Assembly (NCBI RefSeq): GCF_009937975.1
Contig: NZ_AP018441.1
Span: forward strand, 4,216,001 to 4,280,000
DNA length: 64,000 nt
Direction: 5' to 3'
Origin: Undibacterium sp. YM2
GTDB taxonomy: Bacteria; Pseudomonadota; Gammaproteobacteria; Burkholderiales; Burkholderiaceae_D
The notes under the pieces are model-generated. The model searched no databases. It saw only the letters and a program-made list of their open reading frames with translations, and had not been told where the DNA came from. Positions 36,089 through 45,894 of the stretch are shown piece by piece. The position numbers and the translations under genes were made by a program. Each line of letters begins with the position of its first letter. Positions within the stretch are counted from its first letter, which is position 1.

Positions 36089-38254
36089 ATGAATGTTCGT
36101 TTTTTAAATGAGCGCAAGGCCGCAAAGCAATTGCTCTCATTATGCTTGCCGCTGGCACTGATCGCTTGCGGCAACAGCAAAGATGCTGCAACGCCCGCAC
36201 CAGAACCCGTTGCTGAAACACCCGCCGTGGCCGTCATGTCTGACGTGCATTTTGAAAACGTCTATGGTGACCTCAAAAATGCCAAGTTCTCAGGCATACC
36301 TACTGGTGACGGCAAATTTGCCACCATACGTACCATGTATGCGCAACTGACTTCGACCCGCCTGTTTAATGAAAACTACTTTGCCTTCCGTGGCGCACTG
36401 GATGACGCTTACGCACGCGGCATCAGGCTGGTAGCCTTGTCGGGCGATTATTCTGACGATGCACAACCCGTCAACATCGATGGCATTGCCGCCATCTTGA
36501 AAGAGTATCAGGCCAAAGGCATGCGCTTCTTTATCGCGCCCGGCAATCATGATCCTAATGAGCCTTATGACGATGACGAAGCTGGCAAAAATGACTTCCT
36601 GACCGCAGAAGGCAAAGAACAAAAAGTTTATGCCGTCAATTATTCCGGCTGCAAATCACAGGACGCCACTGTCGCCTGCACCAACCAGCTCATGGAACTC
36701 GGCTACGAAAAACTGATCGCCCAACTGGGTGAATTTGGCTACATGCCCAACAAGGCTGACGTGTATTGGGAGACGCCGTTTTCCAGCTATGCCAATTCCA
36801 CCTATACCTATGACGCAGCACTGACCAGCGCCGATGTAAAAAACCGCCAGTTTGAAATTTGTGCAGAAGGCGAAGGCGGCAGCTACAAGGCAGAAGGTGA
36901 AAAAACCCTGGGCAAGGCATTTACAAAATGCACCAGCATCATCGATTCCAGCTATCTGGTAGAACCGGTCAAGGGTGTCTGGCTGCTCTCAATCGACGCC
37001 AATGTCCATATCCCCAACGGCGCATTTGACCCTGTCAATGCCAAGGCATTCAAAGGCTTTGATGGCGCTGGCAATGCGGGCTGGAACAAAGTACTGACGC
37101 ATAAAAAACATTTGCTGGCATGGATCAAAACCGTCACTGCCCGCGCCAAGGCCCAGGGCAAGCGCCTGATTGCATTCTCGCATTATCCGACCATGGATTT
37201 TTACGCCAACCAGACTGATACCATGAAGGCCGTCTTCAAATCGGGCGCCTTCCAGGTGGCACGTGTGCCTGAGCAGGCAACCACTACTGCACTCGCAGCC
37301 ACAGGCATGCAATTGCACATGGGCGGCCACATGCACTTCAATGGCACAAATGATTACAAGGACGCATCCGGCAATTACTTCGTGAATGTACAGTCACCCT
37401 CGCTGGCCGTATTTGGTGCCGCCTACAAGATCGTCAAATACAAGGACCAGGATACCGTCGATATCGAAACCGTGTCCCTCAACAACGTGGCACGCTATAA
37501 CGAACTCTTCAAGTATTACCAGACCGAGTACGACTATCTGCAAAACAGCAGTCTCGCCGCTGACGTCAGCAAGCGCTGGAGCAAGGATATCCTCGCCACC
37601 AAATCCTATGGCGAATTTACCCGCTTCTATTTTGGCGAACTCTCACGCCTGCGCTTCATGGATGAATACTGGCCTTGCGAAATGAAAGAAGCCGCCACCA
37701 GCCTTGACGCCAAACAGATGCTGATCCTGTCGCAATTGCAAACCCAGGTCACATTCGCGCAATTGAAAGACATCCCCGGCGTCTTACCGCTGAGTGCCAC
37801 CTGCATGTCCAAAGGCAGCGTCAGCGGCACGCCTGTCTCAGCCAGCCAATTGACCGCCGACTGGACAGTAGCCACCAACAAGGCAACACAGCTTGCCACT
37901 GCTGCCGGTTATAAGCTGGATGACTTCGCCAAGATCAGCGCCTATGAATTCTATGGCGACTTCCACCGCACCGTCTATGCAGGCGAACTGGCTTTGCGCG
38001 ACATGGGCACAGACAGGGTCAAGCAATACAAGGTCCTGATGAACGCCTTCCCGGCCAGCCCGGCTGCCATCAGTATGCTTGACGGCAAACCATCAGACCA
38101 GAATGCGGTCAACGTGCTTTTCCAAAACCAGTTCAAGCAAGTATTCAGCATTCTCAAAGGACTGGGCTCAGGCAAACCCAGCGACCGCTTCACCGTCAAC
38201 TTCAAAACCCAGACGTTGACGAATACTAATACTAGCTCTGCCAGTTTTAATTAA
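36089..38254 (+). CDS. Metallophosphoesterase lipoprotein
   Basis: A 721-residue protein with a lipoprotein signal (LIAC, Cys 27). The calcineurin-like motifs are complete: MSDVHFEN (DxH), LSGDYSDD (GD), PGNHDPNEP (GNHD), FSHYP (H) and GGHMHFNGT (GHxH). A large C-terminal alpha-rich region from about residue 470 has no name I know. Substrate could be phosphomonoesters or nucleotides at the cell surface or in the periplasm. ATG 36089 has AGGAAA at a good distance. Confidence 0.9.
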   Translation: MNVRFLNERKAAKQLLSLCLPLALIACGNSKDAATPAPEPVAETPAVAVMSDVHFENVYGDLKNAKFSGIPTGDGKFATIRTMYAQLTSTRLFNENYFAFRGALDDAYARGIRLVALSGDYSDDAQPVNIDGIAAILKEYQAKGMRFFIAPGNHDPNEPYDDDEAGKNDFLTAEGKEQKVYAVNYSGCKSQDATVACTNQLMELGYEKLIAQLGEFGYMPNKADVYWETPFSSYANSTYTYDAALTSADVKNRQFEICAEGEGGSYKAEGEKTLGKAFTKCTSIIDSSYLVEPVKGVWLLSIDANVHIPNGAFDPVNAKAFKGFDGAGNAGWNKVLTHKKHLLAWIKTVTARAKAQGKRLIAFSHYPTMDFYANQTDTMKAVFKSGAFQVARVPEQATTTALAATGMQLHMGGHMHFNGTNDYKDASGNYFVNVQSPSLAVFGAAYKIVKYKDQDTVDIETVSLNNVARYNELFKYYQTEYDYLQNSSLAADVSKRWSKDILATKSYGEFTRFYFGELSRLRFMDEYWPCEMKEAATSLDAKQMLILSQLQTQVTFAQLKDIPGVLPLSATCMSKGSVSGTPVSASQLTADWTVATNKATQLATAAGYKLDDFAKISAYEFYGDFHRTVYAGELALRDMGTDRVKQYKVLMNAFPASPAAISMLDGKPSDQNAVNVLFQNQFKQVFSILKGLGSGKPSDRFTVNFKTQTLTNTNTSSASFN

Positions 38255-38262
38255 GGCGCTTG

Positions 38263-38295
38263 ATCCCTCCGTTTGGCAAATGGCAAACGGGGGAT
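38263..38295 (+). terminator. Terminator-like hairpin after the phosphoesterase
   Basis: ATCCCTCCGTTTG pairs with CAAACGGGGGAT, 12 pairs with one bulge, around an eight-base loop, then TTATAAAG. It lies between convergent genes and may serve both. Confidence 0.6.
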
Positions 38296-38311
38296 TTATA
38301 AAGACGAGGGC

Positions 38312-38881
38312 TTATCGCATCAAAAAATTCCAAAACTCCAAATCATCACTACCTATTTCATTGGCAATTCGTTGTGCCAATTCTTTCTTATTTTCAGTCT
38401 GATTCCGTAATAAAACAGTCGTTCCAAGGCCTGCAAAAAAGGAAGCAAAATTTCTTGCAATGAGAGTAGCTCTTTCATAACCCAATTCAGCATCCATTGC
38501 CAGCACATGCCCGCTACCAACATCTAGCATAATTGCAAATGGATCCGAGTTCGCCACCATTATCATTAATTCAGGGCGTGCACCAGGGCCCCACCACCTT
38601 AGCTTTGTATTCAATTCCAGCAGCATATCTGTATAGTCGCAAGAGAAACCAAAACTGACTGGGCCAATAGTTAAATTTCCAAAATCGAATTCCGAAATAA
38701 GCAGTCGAAAATCTTCAGGCAATTTGATAGAAAGTTCACGTTCCAAATCAAGCAGATGTCTTGATTGGAGATTACCTTCCAGCAGGCGATATCCACTTAA
38801 CTCTGGTTCGAGATGCTCAAACTCTTTATTGAGTCCAGCCTGAATTTCTCTGATTGAAAGCAAAGGTAATCTGGAATCCAT
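38312..38881 (-). CDS. SMI1/KNR4 (SUKH) family protein, immunity-like
   Basis: A 189-residue protein whose central part, LERELSIKLPEDFRLLISEF, is the hallmark helix-turn of SMI1/KNR4 domains, followed by a strand-rich section (GPVSFGF, ARPELMIMVANSDPFAIML). SUKH proteins usually neutralise nuclease or deaminase toxins of polymorphic systems. No cognate toxin is next to it, so it may be an orphan immunity gene. It directly follows 38882-39181 with no gap. Confidence 0.8.
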   Translation of the reverse strand: MDSRLPLLSIREIQAGLNKEFEHLEPELSGYRLLEGNLQSRHLLDLERELSIKLPEDFRLLISEFDFGNLTIGPVSFGFSCDYTDMLLELNTKLRWWGPGARPELMIMVANSDPFAIMLDVGSGHVLAMDAELGYERATLIARNFASFFAGLGTTVLLRNQTENKKELAQRIANEIGSDDLEFWNFLMR

Positions 38882-39181
38882 TTACCATTCCTCAGAAATG
38901 AATTGATCAACTCTTTCATCTGAAAGCCCCATAGTCAACCAACCTGCTACAGGTTTCGCTGCCTTTAAAGACATGCCAAATGCGGCTCTGAAATATTTAA
39001 TGAAATACAGTCCAGAAAGTTCTGGAAGTTCATTTTTCAAATACTTTAGCAAGGCAGACGGCGGTTGCCCCAGAGATTTTAGTCTTCTTAATTCTTCGAC
39101 TATTCTTTCGTCTGGTAAGTAAGGCGAATTTTTCAGGGCGTCATTTATTTTCAGATCAATGATGTTTACTTTGTCTGTCAT
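38882..39181 (-). CDS. Hypothetical small protein, immunity-like
   Basis: A 99-residue helical protein. The KYLKNELPELSGLYFIKYFRAAFGMSLKAAKPVAGW region suggests a compact helical fold also seen in small immunity proteins. Its stop is followed immediately by the start of the SMI1/KNR4 gene, so the two are coupled. No family name is certain. Confidence 0.65.
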   Translation of the reverse strand: MTDKVNIIDLKINDALKNSPYLPDERIVEELRRLKSLGQPPSALLKYLKNELPELSGLYFIKYFRAAFGMSLKAAKPVAGWLTMGLSDERVDQFISEEW

Positions 39182-39220
39182 TCTTACTCCATTACATACC
39201 TTGGCAAGCGTCTATCTGAC

Positions 39221-39809
39221 TTACCGCTTTTGCCGCTCTTCAAAACGATTTGCAAAGGGCAAATTTTTTTGTTCCACGTACATCTCGCCTTGCCAGGTAT
39301 AAACATCAGCCATTTGCAAATTAGATGACCCGTCTTTTATATGCCCGCCGCCTTCATTACCGTATCCTGGGAAGCTCAGACGCTCCATTCCATTCGATTG
39401 GTAAGTAATTTCTGGCAGGCCCTTTTTCCTTACATCTAGCACCTTCTGAATACCTTTACTTTTCATATCATAGACAGTAATCCAGAATGCGCTACCAGAT
39501 TCCCAGGCTATCAACAATCTTGAGCTAGCTGGCCAAATAGCTACGGGTACCTCGGCCATCATCTCGGTATAAACTGTTTGTTTTCGAGCTGGGAGGGCAG
39601 AGTTTTTTTATTGCCAAACGCCTGACGCATGCACCGAGAGAGCTATCAAATTGATTGCTGATACCTACTTGAAGATCATTTTCCTGCACCCTCCACACAG
39701 TTTTCATGCTTTCACCATTGCAGCGGGAATTGCGCAATGGCTCTGCTAAAGCAAACTTCGAAAATATGGCAGCGAACAGTAAAACTAAGGTTAATAAAGA
39801 TTTTTTCAT
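39221..39809 (-). CDS. Hypothetical secreted protein, frameshift at 39603-39609
   Basis: Two frames combine into one protein of about 195 residues. The first begins MKKSLLTLVLLFAAIFSKFA (signal peptide, ending ALA) and ends early at 39525. The second continues from the homopolymer as ALPARKQTVYTEMMAEVPVA. A run of seven T (A on the coding strand) at 39603-39609 is the break point; six would restore one frame. The mature protein has paired cysteines and no domain I recognise. It is either a recent pseudogene or an assembly error. Confidence 0.6.
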
Positions 39810-39894
39810 CGATTGAATTTTTTCTTTTTTACTGCAAGCACACTATTACGCTGCATTGATCGTATCGCTATCAAAGCATCGTAGCATCGCATTT

Positions 39895-40566
39895 TTATTG
39901 ACTCCCAACCGCATCCTCCAGCAAAGTCATGCTTTTTGCGACCTTGCCTTTCTTTGAACTCAATATGACTTTGCGATCACGCTTCTCGTCATACTGATAG
40001 CTTTCGCTGATTTGCAGGCCAGTCAGCAAGTTGGTGCTGACGGTAGAACCCTTGCCCACCATACCATCTGCCTCTTCTTCATCTATGCCTATCATTTGCA
40101 GGCGCTGGCTGGCAGCATCCAGGCGGAAGCGCCAGGTATAGACTGAGTATTCACGCGAACCGCTATACTGGCTAACGACCAGCACGCCGTTTTTAACCGC
40201 GACATTGACACCATCTTTGACACCACCACAACCCTGGCATTGCAGCAGCTTGCCATTGCTGCCCAATACACTATAGCCCTTTCCCGCACTCGCCTGCAGC
40301 ACGATCAAGCCACGCTGCCTGTCGTCAGTTGCGCCCTTGCCCTCCACCAGTACGGCGGCAATATCGGCCAGTCCATCACCATTAAGGTCACCGCTGACCT
40401 GGCTTTCCACCATCCAGCCGGGCGGTACAAAATCACGCAGTGCCGGTGCCGTGGCTGGCATTTTCTTGCCAAAGACCGTGCTTTGTTGCGCCTGGCTGTT
40501 GCTGTGCAGTGCCACGGTCAATAACAAAACAGTAAATTGCAGGGATGTGGAAAGCTTCATGGACAT
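39895..40566 (-). CDS. Hypothetical secreted protein with FG-GAP-like motif
   Basis: A 223-residue protein with a signal peptide (about 1-29, ending SQA). The motif SGDLNGDGLADIAAVLV is the DxDxDG-type calcium loop of FG-GAP/VCBS repeats, here as a single copy. A CQGCGG stretch lies in the middle. Such proteins are periplasmic or extracellular with unknown function. Starts at 40566 or 40560 are both possible. Confidence 0.7.
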   Translation of the reverse strand: MSMKLSTSLQFTVLLLTVALHSNSQAQQSTVFGKKMPATAPALRDFVPPGWMVESQVSGDLNGDGLADIAAVLVEGKGATDDRQRGLIVLQASAGKGYSVLGSNGKLLQCQGCGGVKDGVNVAVKNGVLVVSQYSGSREYSVYTWRFRLDAASQRLQMIGIDEEEADGMVGKGSTVSTNLLTGLQISESYQYDEKRDRKVILSSKKGKVAKSMTLLEDAVGSQ

Positions 40567-40855
40567 TTGATCTTTCAAATACGATGGATACTTGTGATGT
40601 AGATGCGGCCTGGCGAAGTAACCATACGTCGCATGCTTAGGGACGGAGCCATGATACTTGAAGTCCGCGCTTGTCTGCCATCTGCATGTCTTGAAGCAAA
40701 CAAAGATTTTATTGGCGAATGTGCGGTAGCACGCAGAAATAGCATTTGCTTTCGACTAAACTGATATCCAGTGACAAGTAAATTGCGGGCTTGTGGCAGT
40801 GCACCTGCCTTCGCCCGCATGTACAGCATCTATACCATCTCAATGAGGTCATGCC

Positions 40856-41317
40856 ATGAAACACGATCAAACAGTATCCGCCGACACCAATCCACTCAAG
40901 CTGCCGCACACGCAAACGCGCATGCCTGCAGGCAAAACCGCCGCAGCCCTGGTCGCCGCTATCATCTCCTCCGTCCTGCTGGCAGGCACATGTGTAGCCG
41001 CAGATCGTGACGATAGCAGCGCCCGCGCCCGTTACGAACAAGAACGGGAACGCTGCAACAAAGGCGAGACGAATCAATCAAAAGAAACCTGCCTGCGCGA
41101 GGCTGGTGCCGCCAGACAACAAGCCAAATCTGGCAGCCTCACGACAGCAAGCGAAGACCAGCTCCAGCGCAACCGCGAACTCCGCTGCAACGCCCTCCCA
41201 CCAACAGACCGTGATTATTGCCTGCAACGCATGCGCGGTGCAGGCACACAGTCCGGCAGCGCAGAACGCGGCGGCATCCTGAGGGAACTGGTTGTGCCGG
41301 TCAAGCCTGGGCAATAA
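40856..41317 (+). CDS. Hypothetical exported protein
   Basis: A 153-residue protein with a hydrophobic segment at about 27-48 (TAAALVAAIISSVLLAGTCVA), which looks like a signal peptide with a long N region or a membrane anchor. The rest is highly charged with six cysteines in pairs (RCNKGE...TCLREAG, RCNAL...YCLQRM), typical of small Burkholderiales periplasmic proteins. The GAGG site before ATG 40856 supports the start. A strong terminator follows. Confidence 0.7.
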   Translation: MKHDQTVSADTNPLKLPHTQTRMPAGKTAAALVAAIISSVLLAGTCVAADRDDSSARARYEQERERCNKGETNQSKETCLREAGAARQQAKSGSLTTASEDQLQRNRELRCNALPPTDRDYCLQRMRGAGTQSGSAERGGILRELVVPVKPGQ

Positions 41318-41347
41318 GGTATTAGCTAAGGTTTAAATACAGTAATC

Positions 41348-41394
41348 CATAAAACTACACCCGTTTGCCTCTGGTAAACGGGTGTAGTTTTATG
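41348..41394. terminator. Perfect 19-bp bidirectional terminator
   Basis: CATAAAACTACACCCGTTT and its exact complement surround a nine-base loop. The A-rich left arm and T-rich right arm make it usable on either strand. It separates the exported-protein gene from the AT-rich islet. Confidence 0.9.
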
Positions 41395-41567
41395 TGGGCG
41401 ATATCGCCACGGTCATTATGTCTGTGCTTGCGGCGCCATAGCAATTTATTGCTTTATTTGCTATATTGCAGTGTCAATTGGCATTCCCCTAATCACTGTT
41501 GAAGCGATATGAATGCATATTGAGACGATTAATCTACAGCAAATTTCAATTCGTTCCTGGAGGATGT

Positions 41568-41867
41568 ATGTCCACAACTAAGTACACAATCAGAGTCCTG
41601 AATAAAAGTCATGCTCAAGATAATTTTTACATTTTCCAACAAACTCCACCTGTTCCAGGCGATATATATGCCTGGAGAAATATCGGGCAATTTCCTGCAA
41701 TTCCCTTCCCGGATTTAAAGGATGGTCGCGTGAACTGGGCTATCGATTACGCTACAAGTCTGTCACCAACAGGTGAACAATTGCCAAAGAAAACTGTTCA
41801 AGATATTTTGAATATTGATACCGGGTCAAATAATTTACCGATCAATACAGAATTGGATAAGCCATAG
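41568..41867 (+). CDS. Hypothetical protein
   Basis: A 99-residue protein starting MSTTKYTIRVLNKS, with GGAGG four bases before its ATG. The sequence is rich in beta residues and turns (IFQQTPPVPGDIYAWRNIGQFPAIPFPDLKDG) and has no signal peptide. I do not recognise the family. It marks the left end of an AT-rich segment and is followed by a membrane protein gene. Confidence 0.6.
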   Translation: MSTTKYTIRVLNKSHAQDNFYIFQQTPPVPGDIYAWRNIGQFPAIPFPDLKDGRVNWAIDYATSLSPTGEQLPKKTVQDILNIDTGSNNLPINTELDKP

Positions 41868-41985
41868 TCACCGATGAGAAGACAGCAACGATAGCGCTCA
41901 AACAAATAAGCACACACTTTAAAAAATCAATTTCACTGGCAAGTAGTAAAAAATACAATTATAGTTATTTATTATTTAACTATAT

Positions 41986-42753
41986 ATGCCAATGCTTATG
42001 CCGCGCTCATTCAAACATCAAGCAGTCAAGATACAAAAACCGCAAACTCTGGACATCATCAGAAAATTACATGGCATGTGTGGTATTGAAGGATCAGAAC
42101 TTGCATCCAGACTAGAACGCTGGAGTGAAAAGATCTCAGGCAGATTGATGAAAGCAGGGTTTCTGTTATTTGGCCTGATCATCATCTTCGCATTGTGGCA
42201 TGTGATCAGCCCCTTAAATAAGTATGCCGTGATGCTCGCCCTTGCTCTGGGTGCCGCCGCAATCATCCTTCCAACCTGCGCCTTGCTGATCACGATTTTT
42301 TCTGCCATTGTGACTATCAAAAATCTGAAAAAGACGTCGCTGGAGTACTTCATTCTTGGCATCGAAACCGATCAAAAACATGTACGCGAGTTGGATGCAT
42401 ACTCAAAAAAAGATCTGGAGCATGCACAAAGAATCATCCAGTTAAAGATCACCCGTATCAAATACAAAGTCAGTCTCGTGATCGGCTCCCCAGACAAGTT
42501 AGCATTCATCTCACTGGCGGCAATTGGATGGACCTTGATAAAAGAATTTTCGTCTAAAACCTCTCCTGTGAAATTTCCCGAAATTTCTCTACTCTCCACC
42601 CCTCTCTATGAATTTTTATTCGGTGCTGTAATCCTACTAGGCCTGCTGGCTTTTGTAGTTGTCTATCTGAGCCGTGGGATGCGGGATTACGTTTATCAAT
42701 CAGAAATCCTGGATTTAGCTATCGCGTTGAAAAAAGAAAATGAAACTGCCTAA
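41986..42753 (+). CDS. Hypothetical membrane protein
   Basis: A 255-residue protein with two hydrophobic helices near 55-75 and 80-108 (MLALALGAAAIILPTCALLITIFSAIV), a charged helical middle part, and a third or fourth helix near 212-235. ATGs at 41986, 41992 and 41998 are all possible and none has a clear ribosome site. It stands 201 bases before the ABC-ATPase/TOPRIM gene. A membrane partner of a defence protein is conceivable but unproven. Confidence 0.6.
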   Translation: MPMLMPRSFKHQAVKIQKPQTLDIIRKLHGMCGIEGSELASRLERWSEKISGRLMKAGFLLFGLIIIFALWHVISPLNKYAVMLALALGAAAIILPTCALLITIFSAIVTIKNLKKTSLEYFILGIETDQKHVRELDAYSKKDLEHAQRIIQLKITRIKYKVSLVIGSPDKLAFISLAAIGWTLIKEFSSKTSPVKFPEISLLSTPLYEFLFGAVILLGLLAFVVVYLSRGMRDYVYQSEILDLAIALKKENETA

Positions 42754-42954
42754 AATCATTCAAAGTTAACTTATTCATCACTGAAAAGCGCTATCCTCAT
42801 GGAGTTGAAAAAATTATTTTGAGCATCAATTGCAAAGAGAAAATCAGCGATTTCGCCAACAATTCAGCATATAAATCTGCGCTCGCACTATCTAAAGCGA
42901 TATAGTTATTGAATTGCGCGACATATTCTATATCTAACATGCAAGGCATATTCA

Positions 42955-45045
42955 ATGAAAATAACCTCATTAAAAATCGCTAATTTTCGTGGCATTAACA
43001 ATGTTATTTTAGAAGATCTAAAAGACATGGTGGTTATTGCAGGCCCAAATGGTTGTGGTAAATCTTGCATACTTGACGCAATTAGGCTGCTCAAATCAGT
43101 CTACGGCGGATATCAGCATAACGAAGTTCATCAATGGTTAAGTGAATTTCAAATAAATTTTACTCAAGATCCAGAAGCATTTTCTGGACTAATGCAAGAC
43201 AAAACAAAAGAATTTGAAATAGCTGTGACATTCGAATTGCAGCAAGAAGAAATCACATATCTACAGGAGCATGCAGAGCGTTTAATTCAAGAGACTATTT
43301 GGCGGCAACTTGCTCCTGAGCTCCAAGGTTGGAGTGTTGTTGACACAGCACCTCTTGCAACACAAATTCGCGCAAGACAAGGGGAAGTTGAGGAACGCAC
43401 AAAAGCTGCTTTGCAACAATTTATAAGCGAGACCAGAGCCAAGAAAGTAGATGCTCGAATATGGATATTACCTCAGCTCAAGCAGTTAAATGTGCTGCCT
43501 TCGACTGCATTAGGGATAATTTTTTCTGTTTATAAACCGAATGTCATTGGAGTAATCGAGTACAACGGTGCAAAAAGACACTATGAAAGAGAATCTGTCC
43601 AAGGAGTAAATCTTAACTTAGATCCCAATCAACAAATACAACGAAGCCAGCACGCTTTATATAATTATGGCGCGAAATATTCTAACGTAAAGGGAGAAAT
43701 GGCCTCCATTTATGTACGAGAAGCATTGGCAAAAAATGCCGGCGTAGAGTTTAGTGAAAAACAAACGCTTACCAATACGTTGAAAGAGCTATTTCAACAA
43801 TTTTTTCCAGACAAACAATTTTTAGGTCCGGTTGCAACTAAAGAGGGTTATTTGAAATTCCCTGTTAAGACACAGTCCGGAACTGAACATGATCTTAACG
43901 AGCTTAGTTCGGGTGAAAAAGAAATACTCTTTGGCTATCTGAGGCTGAGAAATTCAGCTCCTAAAAATTCTGTAATTCTATTGGACGAACCCGAGCTACA
44001 TTTAAACCCAAGACTGTTAAGGGGGCTTCCTAGCTTTTATCACAAAAATCTTGGCATCTCTTTAAATAATCAAATTTGGCTTGTTACTCATTCTGATGCT
44101 TTGTTACGGGAATCCGTCGGTGCTGGTGATTTTTCTGTATTTCACATGTCACCATCAAAAGGAACCAATGACAATCAAGTCAGATTGATTACGATGGAAA
44201 TCGAAATGGAACGAGCCATCGTTAACTTAGTCGGTGATCTTGCATCATATAGACCGGGAGCGAAGGTAGTAATTTTAGAAGGAGAAGATTCTGAGTTTGA
44301 TCGAAAAATGATTGGCGCTTTGTTCCCACAGTTCAGCAATGAAGTTAACACGATATCAGGTGGTAACAAAACTGGCGTAAAGCGTCTTCGTGAAGCAATG
44401 GAAAAAGCAGCACGAGATGGAAATATTCCGATAAAAGTTCTGTCAATAACAGACGCTGATTTAGACGAGACCTTAGTTAATGATGAAAATTCATCTTGGC
44501 AGTGGAATGTATACCACATTGAAAATTATTTACTTGAGCCAAGTATCATAAGAAAAGTGCTAATAGATATTCGTCCAGGAGGTAATATACCCAATGAAGA
44601 TCAAATCTACGAATCTCTTCTACAAGCTGCGAAAGAATGTGTTCATTCACTCGTAAGGCATGTTATTCAACTGGAAGTCAATCAGCAGATTGTTGGACTT
44701 GTGAACACTAAGACAAATCCCAAACAATCCTCTATAGCAGATAACCTTTTCGAGGTATTAAGTGCATCAAAATCACGTCTCGACAACGCGTTTCAGTCGT
44801 CATTTACGATTGATAAATTGCGGGAAAGAGAGGCTAATTTACAAACTGAATTCTGTGCGTACCTAAGTAACGGTTTATGGAAACAAAAACATAGAGGAAG
44901 AGATATTTTGAGACGTTTTTCAGGTCAGTATGTGACAGAAATGAAATATGAAATTTTCCGCAATTTAATAATATCAAAAATGGCATCAATGGGATATCAG
45001 CCACCCGGTATGAAATCAGTTATTGATTCCATTTTGGCAGTCTAG
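42955..45045 (+). CDS. ABC-type ATPase fused to TOPRIM/DUF4435-like nuclease domain
   Basis: A 696-residue protein. Walker A GPNGCGKS is at 30-37, the ABC signature ELSSGEKE near 316, Walker B VILLDEPELHLN near 340 and the H-loop VTHSD near 379. The C-terminal part looks like a TOPRIM domain: KVVILEGEDSEFDRKMI (Glu, near 440), ITDADLDE (DxD, near 502) and HIENYLLEP (near 522), the last typical of DUF4435. This order recalls OLD nucleases and a fused PARIS AriA-AriB pair, both anti-phage. Base composition is much more AT-rich than the surroundings. Confidence 0.8.
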   Translation: MKITSLKIANFRGINNVILEDLKDMVVIAGPNGCGKSCILDAIRLLKSVYGGYQHNEVHQWLSEFQINFTQDPEAFSGLMQDKTKEFEIAVTFELQQEEITYLQEHAERLIQETIWRQLAPELQGWSVVDTAPLATQIRARQGEVEERTKAALQQFISETRAKKVDARIWILPQLKQLNVLPSTALGIIFSVYKPNVIGVIEYNGAKRHYERESVQGVNLNLDPNQQIQRSQHALYNYGAKYSNVKGEMASIYVREALAKNAGVEFSEKQTLTNTLKELFQQFFPDKQFLGPVATKEGYLKFPVKTQSGTEHDLNELSSGEKEILFGYLRLRNSAPKNSVILLDEPELHLNPRLLRGLPSFYHKNLGISLNNQIWLVTHSDALLRESVGAGDFSVFHMSPSKGTNDNQVRLITMEIEMERAIVNLVGDLASYRPGAKVVILEGEDSEFDRKMIGALFPQFSNEVNTISGGNKTGVKRLREAMEKAARDGNIPIKVLSITDADLDETLVNDENSSWQWNVYHIENYLLEPSIIRKVLIDIRPGGNIPNEDQIYESLLQAAKECVHSLVRHVIQLEVNQQIVGLVNTKTNPKQSSIADNLFEVLSASKSRLDNAFQSSFTIDKLREREANLQTEFCAYLSNGLWKQKHRGRDILRRFSGQYVTEMKYEIFRNLIISKMASMGYQPPGMKSVIDSILAV

Positions 45046-45121
45046 CTGCGTAATTTCAATTAAACTCTCGACTTGATTAATTTCTAATTTATTTATTAGC
45101 CATCATTAGAAATGTGAATAA

Positions 45122-45424
45122 TCAAAGTATTTTCTGTATTCTTTGCCTAGCCGCCTCATAAGCCTGACTTTTATCCCGCTTCCCCACCGCGAGGACAAGC
45201 ACAGTAATAGTGTTGTCGTTGACTTCATACACCAATCTGTAGCCACTATCCCGCAGTTTAATTTTATAAGCGTTTTTCATGTCAGCGCCACTGAGCCGGG
45301 CAGAAGGAACATGAGGATGTTGCAGGCGTTTGATCAGATGTTTTTTAAATTGCGCCTGTATGGTGTGATCAAGCTTTTTCCATTCTTTGAGCGCGGCCTC
45401 GTTAAATACAAGTTCATAAGTCAT
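45122..45424 (-). CDS. RelE-family toxin
   Basis: A 100-residue protein of the RelE/ParE fold. It starts YELVFNEAALKEWKKLD, has KNAYKIKLRDSGYRLVYEV in the middle and ends KRDKSQAYEAA(R), as RelE-type mRNA interferases do. The basic and aromatic residues expected of the active site are in place (K, R in the core, Y near the end). It is translated after the antitoxin gene with an 11-base overlap. Confidence 0.9.
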   Translation of the reverse strand: MTYELVFNEAALKEWKKLDHTIQAQFKKHLIKRLQHPHVPSARLSGADMKNAYKIKLRDSGYRLVYEVNDNTITVLVLAVGKRDKSQAYEAARQRIQKIL

Positions 45425-45668
45425 CCAAAGACACTTTCACGGTTTTGCCGTGGCGGCGTTTTCTGACCAGTTCTGCCAGGTCAATATCTTCCAGCTTTTC
45501 CATCATGACTTCAAAGGCATCTGCCGGAACCAGATAAGCAGTCGCACGGTTGTGATTAAGAATGGCCACCGGCTCAATACCTGCTTCTTCTATCACAGCA
45601 CCAGGATTGCGGCGGAGCTCGGTAATGCTTACGGTAGCGTTGGCATAGATTGCATTAGTCATTGTCAT
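45414..45668 (-). CDS. Phd/YefM-type antitoxin
   Basis: An 84-residue protein beginning MTMTNAIYANATVSITELRRNP, with GAVIEEAGIEPVAILNHNRATAYLVPADAFE. This is the Phd/YefM (StbD-like) DNA-binding domain. The C-terminal acidic tail would cover the toxin. A start at 45773 is open but unlikely. It overlaps the RelE gene by 11 bases, and the pair closes the AT-rich islet next to the ATPase. Confidence 0.85.
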   Translation of the reverse strand: MTMTNAIYANATVSITELRRNPGAVIEEAGIEPVAILNHNRATAYLVPADAFEVMMEKLEDIDLAELVRKRRHGKTVKVSLDDL

Positions 45669-45894
45669 AAGCGTATGGTTTGATGTAGGTTGGTTCAATA
45701 ACAATGTCAGCTTCTTTGGTATCTGAACACGTATTGTCTTTGTATGTGCGTTTGGATTTAACTCAAATGACACTTAATTATACACTTTTTAATGCACTGA
45801 ATATGCTGCATTATTATATCCAAATTGGAACATTCGCAAGTCAGCACAAATGTCCCGGCAATAACAATGTGGCAAAGAGTTAAAGTTCTCGGTT

